A stretch of DNA of 64,000 nt from Steromphala cineraria (taxonomy: Eukaryota > Mollusca > Gastropoda > Trochida > Trochidae): assembly GCA_916613615.1 (NCBI GenBank), contig OU744720.1, forward strand, positions 69,332,471-69,396,470, written 5' to 3'. The position numbers were made by a program, and so were the translations under genes. Under the pieces are notes generated by a model. The model had not been told where the DNA came from. It saw only the letters and a program-made list of their open reading frames with translations, and did not search any database. This document shows, one piece after another, positions 10,586-23,500 of this stretch (the first letter of the stretch is position 1; each line of letters opens with the position of its first letter).

Positions 10586-13500
10586 GGTGGGTTTTGTCCT
10601 GTTTTTTTTTGGTCCAGGTGGCTTTTGTTTGAGTTGCTTTTGTCCTAGACCCAATACCTAGCTATGTGCAAACACATAATACAAGCGTTTTTTATGCTAA
10701 TGATTGTTTCTGATTGTTTCTTTTGTGTTCGTATTCCGAATTATTACTTGTATGAAGTGCATCATTTAGAAGGTTAGTTAATGTAACGGAAGCCATACAA
10801 CACATCCGAAGATGATTTGCATAGTGTCTATTTCATGAATTATGGTGACAAAACGTAATATGTGACTAATATATCTCGTTCAAAAATATTATCTTGAAGA
10901 GAATAAGTATAAGCAAAATTATCTTGTATTGATTCTGCTACACCTTTTTGCATGTTAATGACAATATATAAAATATAAAATGCTTTACATTTTTTCAAAT
11001 GTTATTCAACGATTTGACTTTTAAAAGTTGAAATATCTTTAATTCCATATCGATTGATCCATAACTTTCGCATTCAATAACTAATGTGGGAAGATTGAAA
11101 ATTGTAATTCTGCTCTATACTCAGAAACAAACATATAATCGCAGTTATCAGATATTTATGTTATCTTAGATTAAATGAAAAAAATTATTTACCGCTGCAA
11201 GGCAGAACTTTAATTCAACTTGGTTTCTAATATCAATTTAGATAATTCCATCTCAGACTGATATTTCATACACCTGAATAATGGTATTTAATGTTTATTA
11301 AAATTAAATTTTTGATATAACCAACTAAGAGCACACGTGATAAATTTGTAAATTATGATCCTGATAATTCTTGGAATTGTAGAATCAAATACCTTGATCC
11401 TGAATTGCACAAATGTTCTATGAGCAATTTTACGTTCAGATGTTTTTTGCATTGTTTTTAAAAAATTAAAATTTATTTTCGAGAGTTCTCATATATTTCC
11501 TTACTGAATCGAATATATAGAAGTCAGGAACTCAAACAGCGGTACAGATCACAGTAGGATATACACAGTCACCAAACATATTTATGACAAAGTCACATGT
11601 GTGATTTAATTGTCATTTAGGACTTCATAATTCTAACACAATACTTTGGTGTTATGCATGACCCCTGTCATGAAATGATCAAGAATGGTGAAATAATGTA
11701 TGTTACATTTAAGATAATCAGGAAGAACTCACATCTGTAGCATTTTAGATGATCAGGAAGAACTCACATCTGTAGCAGGTCAATTATCCATTTTTGATAT
11801 CTTAATCCGTGACGAATTTGATTGTTACAATATTACATTTCAGTATGAGTGACGTCATGATATTTAGTTGACGTTTACTGTTCATGACATGCGTTGCAAA
11901 GAAGTCTCCAGAAAAAACAGTAAATTGAGTCATGGAAAATATCTTTAAACAAGTTACAGACTTGTTAGTTACACAAAAAACAGGTTATTTTATGTTATAA
12001 TTTGACCTTTAATTTATGTTAGATTTTATTGACCATATTTTTAATCTACGATCTATAATGGTTTGTAGCGTTGAGCGTAGGTGAAAGTAAATGTCATCTT
12101 GTTTACATAACATCTTTAATGTACATGTAGGTGTTTCAACTGCAGTAAATATCCTGGCACAGCAATGTTTAAAATAAAAATGTTTGGACAAATACATGTA
12201 CACTAAATTAATAAATATTGTCTCGGTATCCTAAATGAAAAAAAAAGACAATGCAAGGGAAACTCATTTGTAAAACTACATGAAACTAGTCTCAATCTAA
12301 TTAAGAAATCTTAATTGTGTACTTTCATGAAAAATTAGATATAACTTATGTTTTTAGATATTCGTTTCTAGATATCTACAAGAAAACAAATTAAAACACA
12401 ACATAACATTACCTATCATTTATATCTGATCGCATATTACTATTAAGGAGACAAGCAAATAGATACCATTTAAAATGTACCCTAATAGATCAACTCTGAG
12501 TAAAAGAACATTAACGTGCAGCTGCAAATGACAGACACATTATGAACGCCATACCACCATAGACAGGAAGCGACTATCAAGATGTCAGTTATGCAATCAG
12601 GAAAGATTTATGCATATTAGCAAAACAGTCATAAACAATGCGTAGTGACACTCTAAAAATTGCCAATATGTTTTACTCAGAACAATACAGTTATCTAGCA
12701 GTAGTACCTTTTCTATATAAAACTTGTTCATATTGGACACTATAAACACAATTATTGATCTAAAGGCGTTCTTATCAATTTAAGTAGTAGTTTATAGACT
12801 TGAAAATTATAATAAAAACCAAACCTGTTTAAAATATTGACAGTTAATGATATATTTCTTGAAGAAAAAACTATATGAGAATAACTTTCGAAACATCATA
12901 AATGGTATCATGAGCATAGTATTTGACACCTTTATGCGCTGTGTAAAGATATTGCCTGCAAATAACCCTTTATAATGCTGGATATAGTAAATTCGATGCA
13001 AAAGTTTTCCCAATGGTACTGTGAACAGAGACCAGACAGTTCTTTTTCCATTGGCTGATTTCCGCGCATGTGTGACACGGACCAGGTGGGTTAGTAGCTA
13101 GATGTAACGTGAGGACATAGGGGACGTATACATTACAGCTAGTTTTAACTAGATTGCTTGCCTACCTGGCCCCGCTTTCGTTGCAACCTTGTCGCCGCGT
13201 GAATATATGTTGGGCGTATCGGGTTAGTTTCAAAATATATGCATGACGGACGCTAAAAATGTCCCTTATGCATTTGGTACATATAAGTAACTCCCTCGAT
13301 TATTTACATGCATATATAATCCGAGGAAGAATAAGCACTGAGTGACACTAATAGACTGTCACTGGTCACTACATAGTATTGATGACTTTTTGGCTATTCA
13401 TAAACATTAAATAATTGCATCACTGGCGTCTCAGTATTTGCTTTGTCTGTGCTAAAATGGCGCACATAATGTTTTCTGTTATTTGCAGCTGCTCGATAAT

Positions 13501-15169
13501 GCTGTTTATGATTTATGGAGAGTACTATATGAAATCAATTTGTTTGTTCCATTCATAGTTATATATCATCTTACATGTACATGTAGATGAATAGACAAAC
13601 GTGTTGACTTGTTCTTTCATAGTTCTTAGGAATTTCGACTATATTTAATAACGTAAGAAGAAGGCATGCAAGGTACAACAATAGTTTGCATGATCTTTGA
13701 TCTCAATTAAAAGCTCAGTTCAGACAAATGATTGTGGAATTATCTATCATTATTCATAAATATTTCATGCCAACACCGCAAAATCACATTTCAAATCGAA
13801 ATGAAATGTAAAGATATCATTCGTCGTAAATTTAAAATCCCCATTTTGTCACAAGAGATTCATAATGCTTATTGAAGGGTGATTGGAGGAAATGTTTCAT
13901 TAAGCTGCAGCTTTATTCTCAACAGCTCTCTTCAATGCATCTGTTATAGAGATTTTGATTACATGAACATAAAAAGGTAAAGACACAAATTTGAATTTTT
14001 GTATGGTTGATCTTTATATGCAGGGGAACAGTCGCAAAAAACATTTTAAGTTATCTTAGCTGTTTTATAAAAAACAAATCTTGTCTGATATAACTTATTT
14101 ACCAGGATTCGAGAGAGAAACTTCTTTCTTCTCATGTCACCGAACTGTATACCCTAAAGACAAATCAATTTGAACTTCATCGATTTTTAACTATAAATCT
14201 TTATGGACTCTCATTTCCATTATAGCGTATTCTTCCTAATAAGTAATTCTAGATAACTTAACACCATTTATGGATTTGACATAATGGTTTATACAGCATA
14301 AGCATTGTCACTTAAATGCTAACTTCAAAGTATCATATTTTGTATTAATTTTCCCCCTTTATGGTAATCTGTGATCCGAAATAAATCACATATTGGTTTT
14401 AGTTAAATAAATTGAACATACTAGATTTTCAAAGATGCCATTTTGTCATAGTTTCTTAACACAAATTACAAAAACTTTATTGATTCACCTTTTCAGAATT
14501 TACGATTGAAAGGTTGCTTAATTTTGTAAGATATGCATCAGATGTAATGCCGCAAAAATATAAATTATCAACATTTGTACAAAGTTGAATGTCCTTTTGA
14601 AAAGTAATTTTCCCAGCATTGCACTTTTCCTTTCACGTGTCAATGACTTCAGTTGAAGTTAATTTGATATATTAGCTTCAAAGGATGGCTCCTTGAGCCA
14701 CATTAAACAAGCTCAAAGAACCAATATCAGAACAGTTTATGCTTGAATGTGTGTCACAAAAAAGACAAATTGATTTAAGTAATCATGATGCCAATAACAT
14801 CAATAAAGTATTGATAACTTTCTTAAGAACAGTAAGTGATCTATTTTTGCTCTTGTGGAATCGTAAATGATTTTCACTGATAATAATCACCAAAACAGTG
14901 TAACATTCAGGCATGATTTGACATGGTGGCAATTGAACAAATACCATGCTAACCGTCACATGTATCATTAATAACACATTTCTTTGTAAATCCTTGCCAT
15001 TTTGGTATTTGATATATATATTGCATTGTAATTGTATTTGTCTCATGTACCACCGTTGGTAGATTTTTGAGACTAAATGATGATGATGATGATGTTAACT
15101 TATACATGTACATTCGTGTATTTCTACATGTAAGTGATCTTAGCAGGGTATCGTCCTTGCAAGGTAACG
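10586..15169. other. Intergenic, no gene recognised
   Basis: About 4.6 kb of AT-rich sequence with only short frames. Minor structure: a 35-bp direct tandem duplication ('atcaggaagaactcacatct' at 11717 and 11752) and a (gat)n run near 15078-15094. No exon-like segment with splice sites was found. Confidence 0.45.
11717..11779. repeat. 35-bp tandem duplication
   Basis: The motif 'atcaggaagaactcacatct' followed by 'gtagca' occurs twice, 35 bp apart. Small local duplication of no evident function. Confidence 0.7.
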
Positions 15170-15800
15170 TTCGTTTGAAATTATCTTTCTATATGATACG
15201 ATAAAGATAACTTTGTTTCTGATCAATTTTCTCTTTGATTGTTACCAAGTTTAATACATTCACCGATATGCTTCCCAAATGTGTAGACAACATAATTTAC
15301 AAGGAAGAGATTTTTTCTCTGGTAGCCTTAACAGATTGATTAAAGGGGCAGTAGCACGTTTTTTGATAATTTTATATTTTAAAAATTGCACTTATAATTG
15401 TAAGTAAATGCCTTATGTATTATATTGACAGTGTCAACAATCATATTACACAAGCCAATCACACATAGTCAGAGAACAAAGTATGAGGATTTACATAAAT
15501 TCCATTGGCGGCCATTTTTTTGTGAACACCTTTAATTCATTTTTGTAAGCAAAAGGAATCGCATGGCTGAACCTTACATTATATATTGGAATTATTACTG
15601 CTCCATTTAGTTTAAATACATTGTCTTTCATTTGGAACCATTTATTTTCATTTTTCTGACATCACCTTATATTCCCCATAAAAACGTGCTACTGCCCCTT
15701 TAAGGAGAGCTTTTAGAGATTGTTCTCTAGTTAAATGAAAAGATGTAATCAACCGTTCTTCATTGAGCGTTATGTAGTTCGTATTACAAAATTTAGAATC
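15170..15800 (+). repeat. Dispersed repeat, 'ttggcgcctatatg' family, copy 3, split by a MITE
   Basis: The sequence left of the MITE ends 'aacagattgatta' and resumes to its right as 'aggagagcttttagag...gttaaatgaaaagatgtaatcaaccgttc'. Other copies read continuously here: 'aactgatgaaggagagctgtt' at 3960 and 'aactgattacagagagctatt' at 8850. The piggyBac-like MITE therefore landed inside an older repeat. The left boundary is uncertain. Confidence 0.5.
15340..15703. mobile_element. piggyBac-like MITE, copy 2
   Basis: A 356-bp element (15344-15699) with the same AGGGGCAGTAGCACGTTTTT-type inverted ends as 4985-5339, closely similar interior and TTAA on both flanks. It is inserted in the dispersed repeat described for 15170-15800. 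Confidence 0.8.
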
Positions 15801-16068
15801 CTGAATTTTAAATTGAATCATCTCCACATTCCATTGATATTACAATGTGATAAAAAGGTGTCTGAATGTGCAATTCATTCATATTCCATTGCATTATTAA
15901 TGAGTTATGAAATAGCTTTGAAAGAGATATAAATATATTTGAAATACGTTTGACGATATGATATTCAGGTCGTATGTTTTATTTCGTCGTTGGAATCAGT
16001 TGATCATATTTACTAAATTCACGATGCAAATACGCGCTCCTTGATCGGTGATCTATCCTACATGTACC

Positions 16069-16428
16069 ATTCTCTCTCCACAGAGGCAGGTCAAGTCATG
16101 ATATGTTCATACAGCCTCTGTTCTACTACGCCGACTTGATGGGATAGAATGGGAGATGCCTGGTTGGAGGCAATCAAAGTTAGTTGTGCAATCGGCGACG
16201 CTGTTCTTAAATCATTATTTTGGCTTCTGAACCATGGCAAAAGAATTGTGATATGAACCATCCATTCCATGCGCAAAACGCGTTGTCATTTGATAAAAAA
16301 ATTCAAATGGATTGTGGTGCAATTTTTTTTCCGCCAGGGGAAACTGCCGAAACTCACGGATTTCGGCGAAATGGAACAGAGGATGTATCAACATTTAATG
16401 ACGTGATCTGCCTCTGTGGGGAGAGAAT
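16069..16428. mobile_element. MITE, GAGGCAG family, most complete copy
   Basis: About 360 bp with inverted ends 'attctctctccacagaggcag' and 'ctgcctctgtggggagagaat'. The similarity of the ends extends inward through 'tcaagtcatga'. I use it as the reference for copies at 1131, 7923, 10256 and 31731. The short frames on both strands here arise from the palindromic ends. No transposase, and no clear target duplication. Confidence 0.75.
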
Positions 16429-18040
16429 GACAAGTGCCGATAATACACGGATACAAGGATTTCGGAACTTGACAAATTATTGTTAAAATATAACCAGAAA
16501 GCACTATTCACTATCTTATTGGTCCCAGAAGCAAAGCAAAATTGCCCTTGATACGAGTAGGTAATATACATGAATCTAGAAACTACAGGTTGTAATGATC
16601 CGCCAGGATCTAGCGAATTACCGGGTGAGGTTAAGTGAAGCTGATATTTGCAACTTTTGAAGAAAATGACACAGTTTTTAAACAATCAGACATGGTGCTT
16701 CTCTGCCTATTGACTATGATGTCGTTTGCCCTACGATTGTAGAAACATCAAGACAAGCGTTACAATCGGACTTTGTCATCGACATTAATGGTCTGCGAAT
16801 ATCTGCAAACTGTTTTTCTACAATTCATTTGTTTTTTTAATTGCAATAAACACTTTACCAAAATATATGGTCGTACGATATCATTGCCAACTTTAAATCA
16901 TCTTGATTATTTGTAGATCAACTAGTCGTTTAAAAAACGTAAAAATAGCAAAGCTGACATCATTTAACATCACATTTCATTAGGGAAAAACTTATTTCAG
17001 CTGCTAGGCATAAATTTCAATTTAATTAATTTCTCATAAAAGAAGTTGAGCTTATCATCTTCGAATTACGTCTTATTAACCCGAGGACATTCTATACAAC
17101 ATTTACTTTGGCATTTGTTCTTTCGACTAAGATATCTTAAATACAATATACACAAAGTTTCAACAAGTTTTCCCTGACATCTATCAAGCAATAACATCGC
17201 AAGACTCTTTACATAATCAGCCAATGAAATTAGTCGCATTCACCGTCAGCGGCGATCCCCGGATTAAATAATGCCGTTGTTCGAGATAACTTCAAACTCC
17301 AAAAACATCGACAGTCCATTGGTTGCGAAAACACACAGCAAACCTAAAACCATTTATTACAACCATCTATCGAAACGACCCCATTTGGTTGAACTTTTCT
17401 ACAACTAAGATACAATTCTTATCTTTCAAAAGTAGGCATTAGGGTCAGAGGACAATAAACAAGGGAACAAAATTTAAAGTGAAAAGGACTGAAGTAAGAA
17501 GTAAAAAGGTCCCATTTAATCTAAGTTTCATTTATGCAGGACAATGACGCAATTTGTGTTAACAAATAAAGGGCAATCTGCACTAGTATAGTTTTGTCTT
17601 TTTTAACTGACTGAACTTTAACAAATACCATTTTGTATGGAGAAATGATACATTGTAAGCAAAGAAATACAAATATATACCGTAATATATAACTACAACT
17701 AAATCCTTGTATTCAGGTCAGCAAGAGTTGTCTAGACTGCTCATTGTATCTGAATGTGCTCGGATATCATCACTTCGTGACTTGTCACCAGCTCATACAA
17801 TGAGAATACAAAGAGACCGGTCTAGCGGTAACAGAGAACTAATGATGTTGTAGATACGCGAGAGGTTCAGAAGGCTTTCTCACATCAATAAAAATCAAAC
17901 TAGCATAACTTTATTTTACTGTGTGTCTTCAAAAAGATAATCCTTTATCTAAAAGCCACATGTTCCACTTTTTAGATGTGAGCGAGTTGCCTTGACATCT
18001 GCGTCATCCCAGGAAGTTCCGTCCACGTATGATGGATTTG
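16429..18040. other. Intergenic, nothing recognised
   Basis: AT-rich, no supported exon or repeat match. Confidence 0.4.
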
Positions 18041-18046
18041 GTTCCG

Positions 18047-18270
18047 GGCCCTCTTTCACAAAACCCTAAGGTGAACGTAAATCCTTAAGGTAACCGGTGT
18101 TAAAGAATGGGAGCTAAGGTCAACCTTAGTAAAGGTTGCTTTGTGAAGGAAGGTTCAGGGTCCCCTTTCACAAAGCCCTAAGGTGAACGTTAGTCCTTAA
18201 GGTAACCAGTGTTAAAGAATGGGAGTTAAGGTCAACCTTAGAAGAGGTTGCTTTGTGAAAGGAGGTCCTG
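18047..18270. repeat. Tandem pair of a ~115-bp inverted-end repeat
   Basis: Two adjacent units run from 'ctctttcacaaaaccctaagg' or 'cctttcacaaagccctaagg' to 'aggttgctttgtgaagg'. Each unit has inverted ends (ctttcacaaagc / gctttgtgaaag) and contains 'ccttaaggtaac' and 'gttaaagaatgggag'. Weak copies lie in intron 10 of both gene copies (about 28540-28640 and 48230-48340). Confidence 0.7.
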
Positions 18271-19206
18271 AACAGGAAGTATTCGTCGGGGGCTAAATCT
18301 AAGACTAGGTTGAGTTATTCAGCTGTTAAAATCCTTATTCTAGTAAAGCGGCCTGTGCAAGTCTGCACGTGTAAACTCAAACATTGTGATAGGAAAGCAG
18401 AACAACACCGTACACCATTCCAACGCGTTTCGAATCGATTTGCAATTCTTGTATTAGGTTGGCATAATTAACCATTCATTTTAGTTTAGGTGGAATATAA
18501 TCAATTAATTATTTAATCTATTTTTTAACAATGAAATTAAAATTACATATCGCGCAATAACTTGGCAATTAGTTTGATAACATATCTAAAATGATAAATA
18601 CATGTACCCTACCACAATACTCTTGGCATTGGTATTTATCAGAATTGTCAGAACAAGGTAATCAATTCGAAAGTTATAAAGTCGATATCATTTTACTTAT
18701 CAAATGTACACTGCACAGTATTTATGGGACATATCTTGAACATAAATCTTAAATGTTTCTAAACGTACGTCAAGTAAGCATTATCTTTCTAACGATAATA
18801 GCATTCTCATGCATTTTGTCATTTATTTGCAGCTGCTCATTTGATGAGTCATTCGGGTTATTAAGGAGGATTTTGTTCTATTGTTACATATTAAAATCGA
18901 AGGAAGATGTTAGATATTATCTACAATCATTAAAATGGTGTTACAAAACCTCCCTCCTTCATCAATGTTGCTTGTTGACGTTTAAGCTCGTTTTACATGG
19001 ATTTATATTTTTTATTTGCAAACACACATAGAATTGAACCGAATATTGTTGTATAGATTAGCGGCAATAATGGAAATCTGGCAGTAACTTTACTTCCTTG
19101 CAAAAGAGACTCATGATTTAATAAGGCAGTAGAATTCATGCCTTTGACAATACCACTACTGCCGGCAACATTGACCAGGTGGAAACACTACTGCCTTAAA
19201 ACATTT
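18271..19206. other. Intergenic, nothing recognised
   Basis: A 92-codon frame at 18753-19031 starts with hydrophobic residues, but it ends in low-complexity sequence and has no domain. I do not call it a gene. Confidence 0.4.
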
Positions 19207-19566
19207 AAATGGTCAGTGGCACTTCTTTTTGAGAATTATACATTTTTAATTTTTTTTAAACTTTTTCACTGAAAATTGTACAACAGTGCTATATCTACTA
19301 TGTTGATAGCGTCACAAACCAATCATCCATAGTCAAATAACAAACTGTTAAGATTCATATAAAGTCAACCGTCGGCCATTTTCGTGTGAACACCTTTATT
19401 TGATTTTGTGTAAGAAAAAGGATTTATGATATATAGGATAAATAGGATATATGACTTATTACTGCTTAATTTAGTTTTAATACATTGCCTTTCAATTGGA
19501 AGTACATGTATGTATTTCTATTTTCCTAACATCACCTTATCTTCCCCCTAAAAACGTGCTACTGCT
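19207..19566. mobile_element. piggyBac-like MITE, diverged copy 3
   Basis: Collinear with 4985-5339 ('ggtcagtggcac' near the left end, 'cctaaaaacgtgctactgc' at the right end, and interior 'gtgtgaacacctttat'). The terminal bases have drifted and no clean TTAA pair remains. Confidence 0.6.
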
Positions 19567-19756
19567 ACGTGCGATTGTTGATCGAGGTACAATTACATAT
19601 GAATATGAATGCAAAAAGAAGAATAATAGTAGATATATAGGCAGTATAAGAACACTACCTGGAATTTTAGGCAATAAGTTACTGCCTAGGTACAAATGTA
19701 GAAGCAAGCTTATTGCTTAGGAAGAAACGTTACTGCATATATAAACACATATATAT

Positions 19757-19819
19757 ACGTTTCGACACAAATTCTTGTGTCGTTCTCAAGCTTCGACACA
19801 AGAATGTTTGTCGAAACGT
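19757..19819. repeat. 63-bp near-perfect palindrome
   Basis: The arms acgtttcgacacaaattc... and ...gaatgtttgtcgaaacgt pair over about 26 bp with two mismatches around a short loop. Could extrude a cruciform. Function unknown. Confidence 0.7.
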
Positions 19820-19959
19820 TGCTTACAATGAACAAAGAAGTTGTTATCCATAATAAAGACTTAAAAGTGTCTTGCCTTTAAAACCTATTTTCGCGATCGT
19901 ATTTTACTCCAGAACATACATAGAAAGCTGAAATCTTGTGTATAGACTCCAGTGCATAT

Positions 19960-20200
19960 TGAAATGTATAGCTTTGGTGACGTTGGAAAGCCAGTGATTC
20001 CTTCTTAAACATTTTACATCTTCTTCTCACTAAACACAAGGCATAAAATAAGGAAATTTTGGGTAGATAATCCTTAGGTAATGGGGCTTCTAAAAACATG
20101 GTACATTTGGTGACACTGTGGCCCCTAGGAAGAAGTGTGAACCACCCATAAGGAGAGTTAAAGATGAAGCTTGATGAGCTACAGAGCAAATGATCTATTT
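19960..20200 (+). repeat. Repeat tail upstream of copy A, left edge of the duplicated unit
   Basis: It carries 'tagctttggtgacgttggaaagc', 'tccttaggtaatggggctt' and 'gatgagctacagagc', the distal end of the repeat family seen at 27115-27744. The same block sits at 38268-38490 before copy B. It marks about where the tandem duplication starts, roughly 200 bp before the start codon. Confidence 0.6.
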
Positions 20201-20299
20201 TTCATGTTTATCACGACTTCAAACCTGTGTTTTTCGGATCTGCCGAATTTAGTGATCAGCTATTCCATGGTCTCTAAGTCGCCACAACCCGATTAATGT

Positions 20300-20305
20300 C
20301 ACGTG
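20300..20305. promoter_or_regulatory. E-box CACGTG upstream of copy A
   Basis: Canonical palindromic E-box about 85-90 bp upstream of the start codon. Copy B has CACATG at the same place, so only A has the perfect site. A transcriptional role is inference. Confidence 0.25.
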
Positions 20306-20323
20306 TGCGCAAGGTCATAGGTG

Positions 20324-20338
20324 TTATCTAAAAGATAA
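20324..20338. promoter_or_regulatory. Inverted GATA pair upstream of copy A
   Basis: TTATCT-AAA-AGATAA is two GATA-factor sites in inverted orientation, 52-66 bp before the ATG. The identical 15-mer is at the same distance before copy B (38649-38663). GATA4/5/6-type factors drive gut genes in many animals (established). Use here is inference, and no transcription start is known. Confidence 0.4.
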
Positions 20339-20389
20339 TCACATAAACGTTAAGACTAAAGCCACATAACTGATTCCTAAAGTGCAGAG

Positions 20390-20565
20390 ATGTACTATAT
20401 TACATTTCTCTTGGTTGTGAAGGCAGTGGTAGGCATAGAAGTGTTAAAGAACCCTGGATTTGAGAATTCTGATCTGTCGGGGAACTGGCATGGTTGGGGC
20501 TTCAAGATAGAGAGCATCACACAAGACATTCATGGAGGAAACCGTGCTGTAGTTGTTACAGGCAG
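20390..20565 (+). CDS. Copy A exon 1: signal peptide and start of CBM
   Basis: ATG at 20390 opens MYYITFLLVVKAVVG, a short hydrophobic leader with probable cleavage before IEV. It is followed by LKNPGFE, the usual first strand of CBM4/9-like domains. Donor ag|gtaag. The last codon (R59) is split 2+1. Confidence 0.9.
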
Positions 20566-23500
20566 GTAAGAGGTTTAAAATGAGTAGTGTACAACGTTCT
20601 GTTAACACAATTGCCGATATTGAAAGTCTTAGTCATAGAAAATGTTTTGAAGATTATTACAAGAGCATGTTCGCTATTTAGCGTGAGAGGCTATAATTTC
20701 AACACCAGTAAATTTCCATCAACAAGATAGTTGACATATAAACATGATTAGAAACAAAGTTGTAATCTGATAGGAACAAAACACAGATGACTGTGTAAGA
20801 ATTAGGCTGCCTTATGTTGGTATGTTCTGTATTTTTGATAGTATCTAACTTTCAATGTTACCAACGATTATTTGATATATATAAATCAGATCCAATATGG
20901 TAATTGGAAAATGTTCTTAACTTATTTTTACAATAAATCCCAATCCAAAATCTACCACTCAAAATGTATCCAATTTGTACAGCAACATTACATACTTGAA
21001 GGAAACCCTCAGCAAACCATCAACATGGAAATGATTACGGTATTATGTTAATTTCCTTGCGGTGGTATCTAACCGTAAGCTGTTTTTATTACAGTAGTTC
21101 TAATTTTGAATTTCTTCTTAAAGAACCCACTCATACCAAGGGCCATCCCAAGATGTCACATTGGTTCCTGGGGGTCGATATAGTTTCACCTCTTATGTAA
21201 AACAACTCAACGACATCCCAGGGAAACTCTTTCAGATGATCAAAATCACCATTGCTTACACCTGGGCAGACACAGGTTTGTGAATTTCAACAATAGCACC
21301 TGAATTATGAAAAATATATCAACATTGTAAACCTTTTGTTTTGATAATATATTTTGTAATGGTATATTTTAATGCTACTGAAAAAGCAAGTACTAAAGCA
21401 TAATACGGCCATGAACTGATTTCTTTTGGTGAAATTTTAAAACTTTAACAATGAATCGAATCACTCGTCTTTGCATATACTTCTACTTGATCGTTTCCAG
21501 ATAAATTAAAACGCCATCATCTTACAGACGATTATTTGCGAGGTTTTTTTTTTCATCTAATGACCATGTCCATCTTTTTCCTTTAAGAAATGAGATTCTA
21601 ATTATGTCAAAAGTCGTTTTAAGTTTTGAAATAGATGACCCTCAAGACCGATGTACCACATTATTCGTGATATTTCAATCCTAATGATATTGCAATGTCG
21701 AGTCAAGCCATTTCTTTAGCTTATCACACCTGTAAGGCGCGCGTTTGGTATATGGCCTAGAAAGCCACGCCCCAAAAACCTAAGTTCATTTTCTTTTCCA
21801 GAAGCATAGGGAAAGAGAAAGCTGAAATATTATTTAGAGATTCCTACTGTAAGGTCACTTAAAAGGCTTTGTAAATATTTGGATCCTACACCATAATTTA
21901 TCAGAAGAATATTTGAGCAATTTCCCTTTTTGAATTGATTACTGGTATCTGAAATCAAAGCTACTAACATATAGTCTGTTTCTTGTAAAATCGTGTCAAA
22001 ACATAAATTAGCACTCAAACCTTTGTTCTTAAGATAATAAAATTGGTTCTTTCTTAGTGCGATGTTTTAGAATATGACTACTTTCATTGATACATGTACA
22101 TGTAGTCAACTAGTTGAAAACATCACAAGAAATATAGTCATACAAAGTTTGATTTAGATTCTGATATGCTTCTTACCTTTTACCGTTTCCAGATAAGGAA
22201 GATATGTAATTTGTGTTTCAGGTAAAGTGGATTACTATGACGTTGCTCAACATCCCTTCGTGCAATCGTCTTCTGGCTGGATCTCTCTTGCTGGAGACTT
22301 CAATGCTCCAATTCGAAGTATGAATGTGCTTCTTTTATTTCATCCAAAATACATTTTATTCCCTCAATGCATTGTAGGTTGTTTTTAATTAATTCTTTTT
22401 ATTTATTTCACATATAATTGTTAGTGTCAGTGGTCATGGACAAAACGCACATTAATCCAAACTAAAATCGATTCCTTTCATATCCAAAAGTGATGCTCAC
22501 TTTCAGACTTTTTCAGAACTTTTCTGCATCGAATGATTAAACAAGTGCATTCCAACATGTATTTGGTCTAAATATAAAAAAGTGAATTATTAAGAAAAAC
22601 ATCAAGGGTACATACAACAATGAAGTACTGTAGTGCTACATGTAGGACTGCGGGTGTCTGGTATCTGATATCAAAATGTTTTTTTAAAGTCAAACTCAAA
22701 TTTCCTTGTAAAAATCTACATTGTTATGAGTATTAACATTGTAAACAAGAAACATATAATATAGTAGAAAGTCTTACACAGGAAGAACCTTGTTTAATTT
22801 GACATTCACATATTACGATAATTATCATATTATATACAATTTCAGATGTCAGTTCATCCAACATCTACTTCCAAGGACCAGACCCTAGTATTAACTTTAT
22901 AGCTGACGATGCCTCCTTACAGACTGTTGCACCGGATGCAACTTGGAAAACGGAGGCAGATGCGCGAATTCAGCGTATCAGAAAGAACAATATCAACGTT
23001 CAGTAAGTTGAACTGTATAGTGTACAAGAGTATGAAAATCGTCTGTCTGGCCCTTACATATATAAATGCATGTTTCGATTTGTTGTGTAAGGTTTAACAT
23101 TGACATGTCATAAACGGGAGGGAACCAGCAATTTTTAATTTTCAGTTTAATGACCTTGGATACGTATATGCCCTTGTCCATTAATAAGTTCAGTTAACTT
23201 TGAGGGTTAAATTATCATTTATGGTATACTTAAGCATATCAATGATTGCTTCACTTGATTGTTTTAAAAGGCATATTAATTATTACACTCTATCATTCAT
23301 GCGTTATATCAAAATTCACATACATGATTATCAGTGTTTTTTACTTTGCATAGATTTATGCACATTATCGTATAAACCACCATAATTATTGAGTGTATGT
23401 TCACATAGTGTCACCAAGGATGCTTCTGTACAAGACGCTGATATAGAGATCAAGGTGAGACATAATCAGTATTAATCAACTTGCTATGTAACAATTCAAA

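Noticed and set aside
16220..16685. Overlapping frames of 88 and 96 codons
   Set aside because: They lie in or next to the palindromic MITE and arise from its inverted ends.
18753..19031. 92-codon frame with hydrophobic start
   Set aside because: No family match, low-complexity tail, no splice or promoter context.
21095..21123. Alternative exon 2 acceptor (acag|tag at about 21094)
   Set aside because: It gives a frame that stops within 40 codons. The ttaaag|aac acceptor at 21124 gives the CBM frame and is conserved in copy B.
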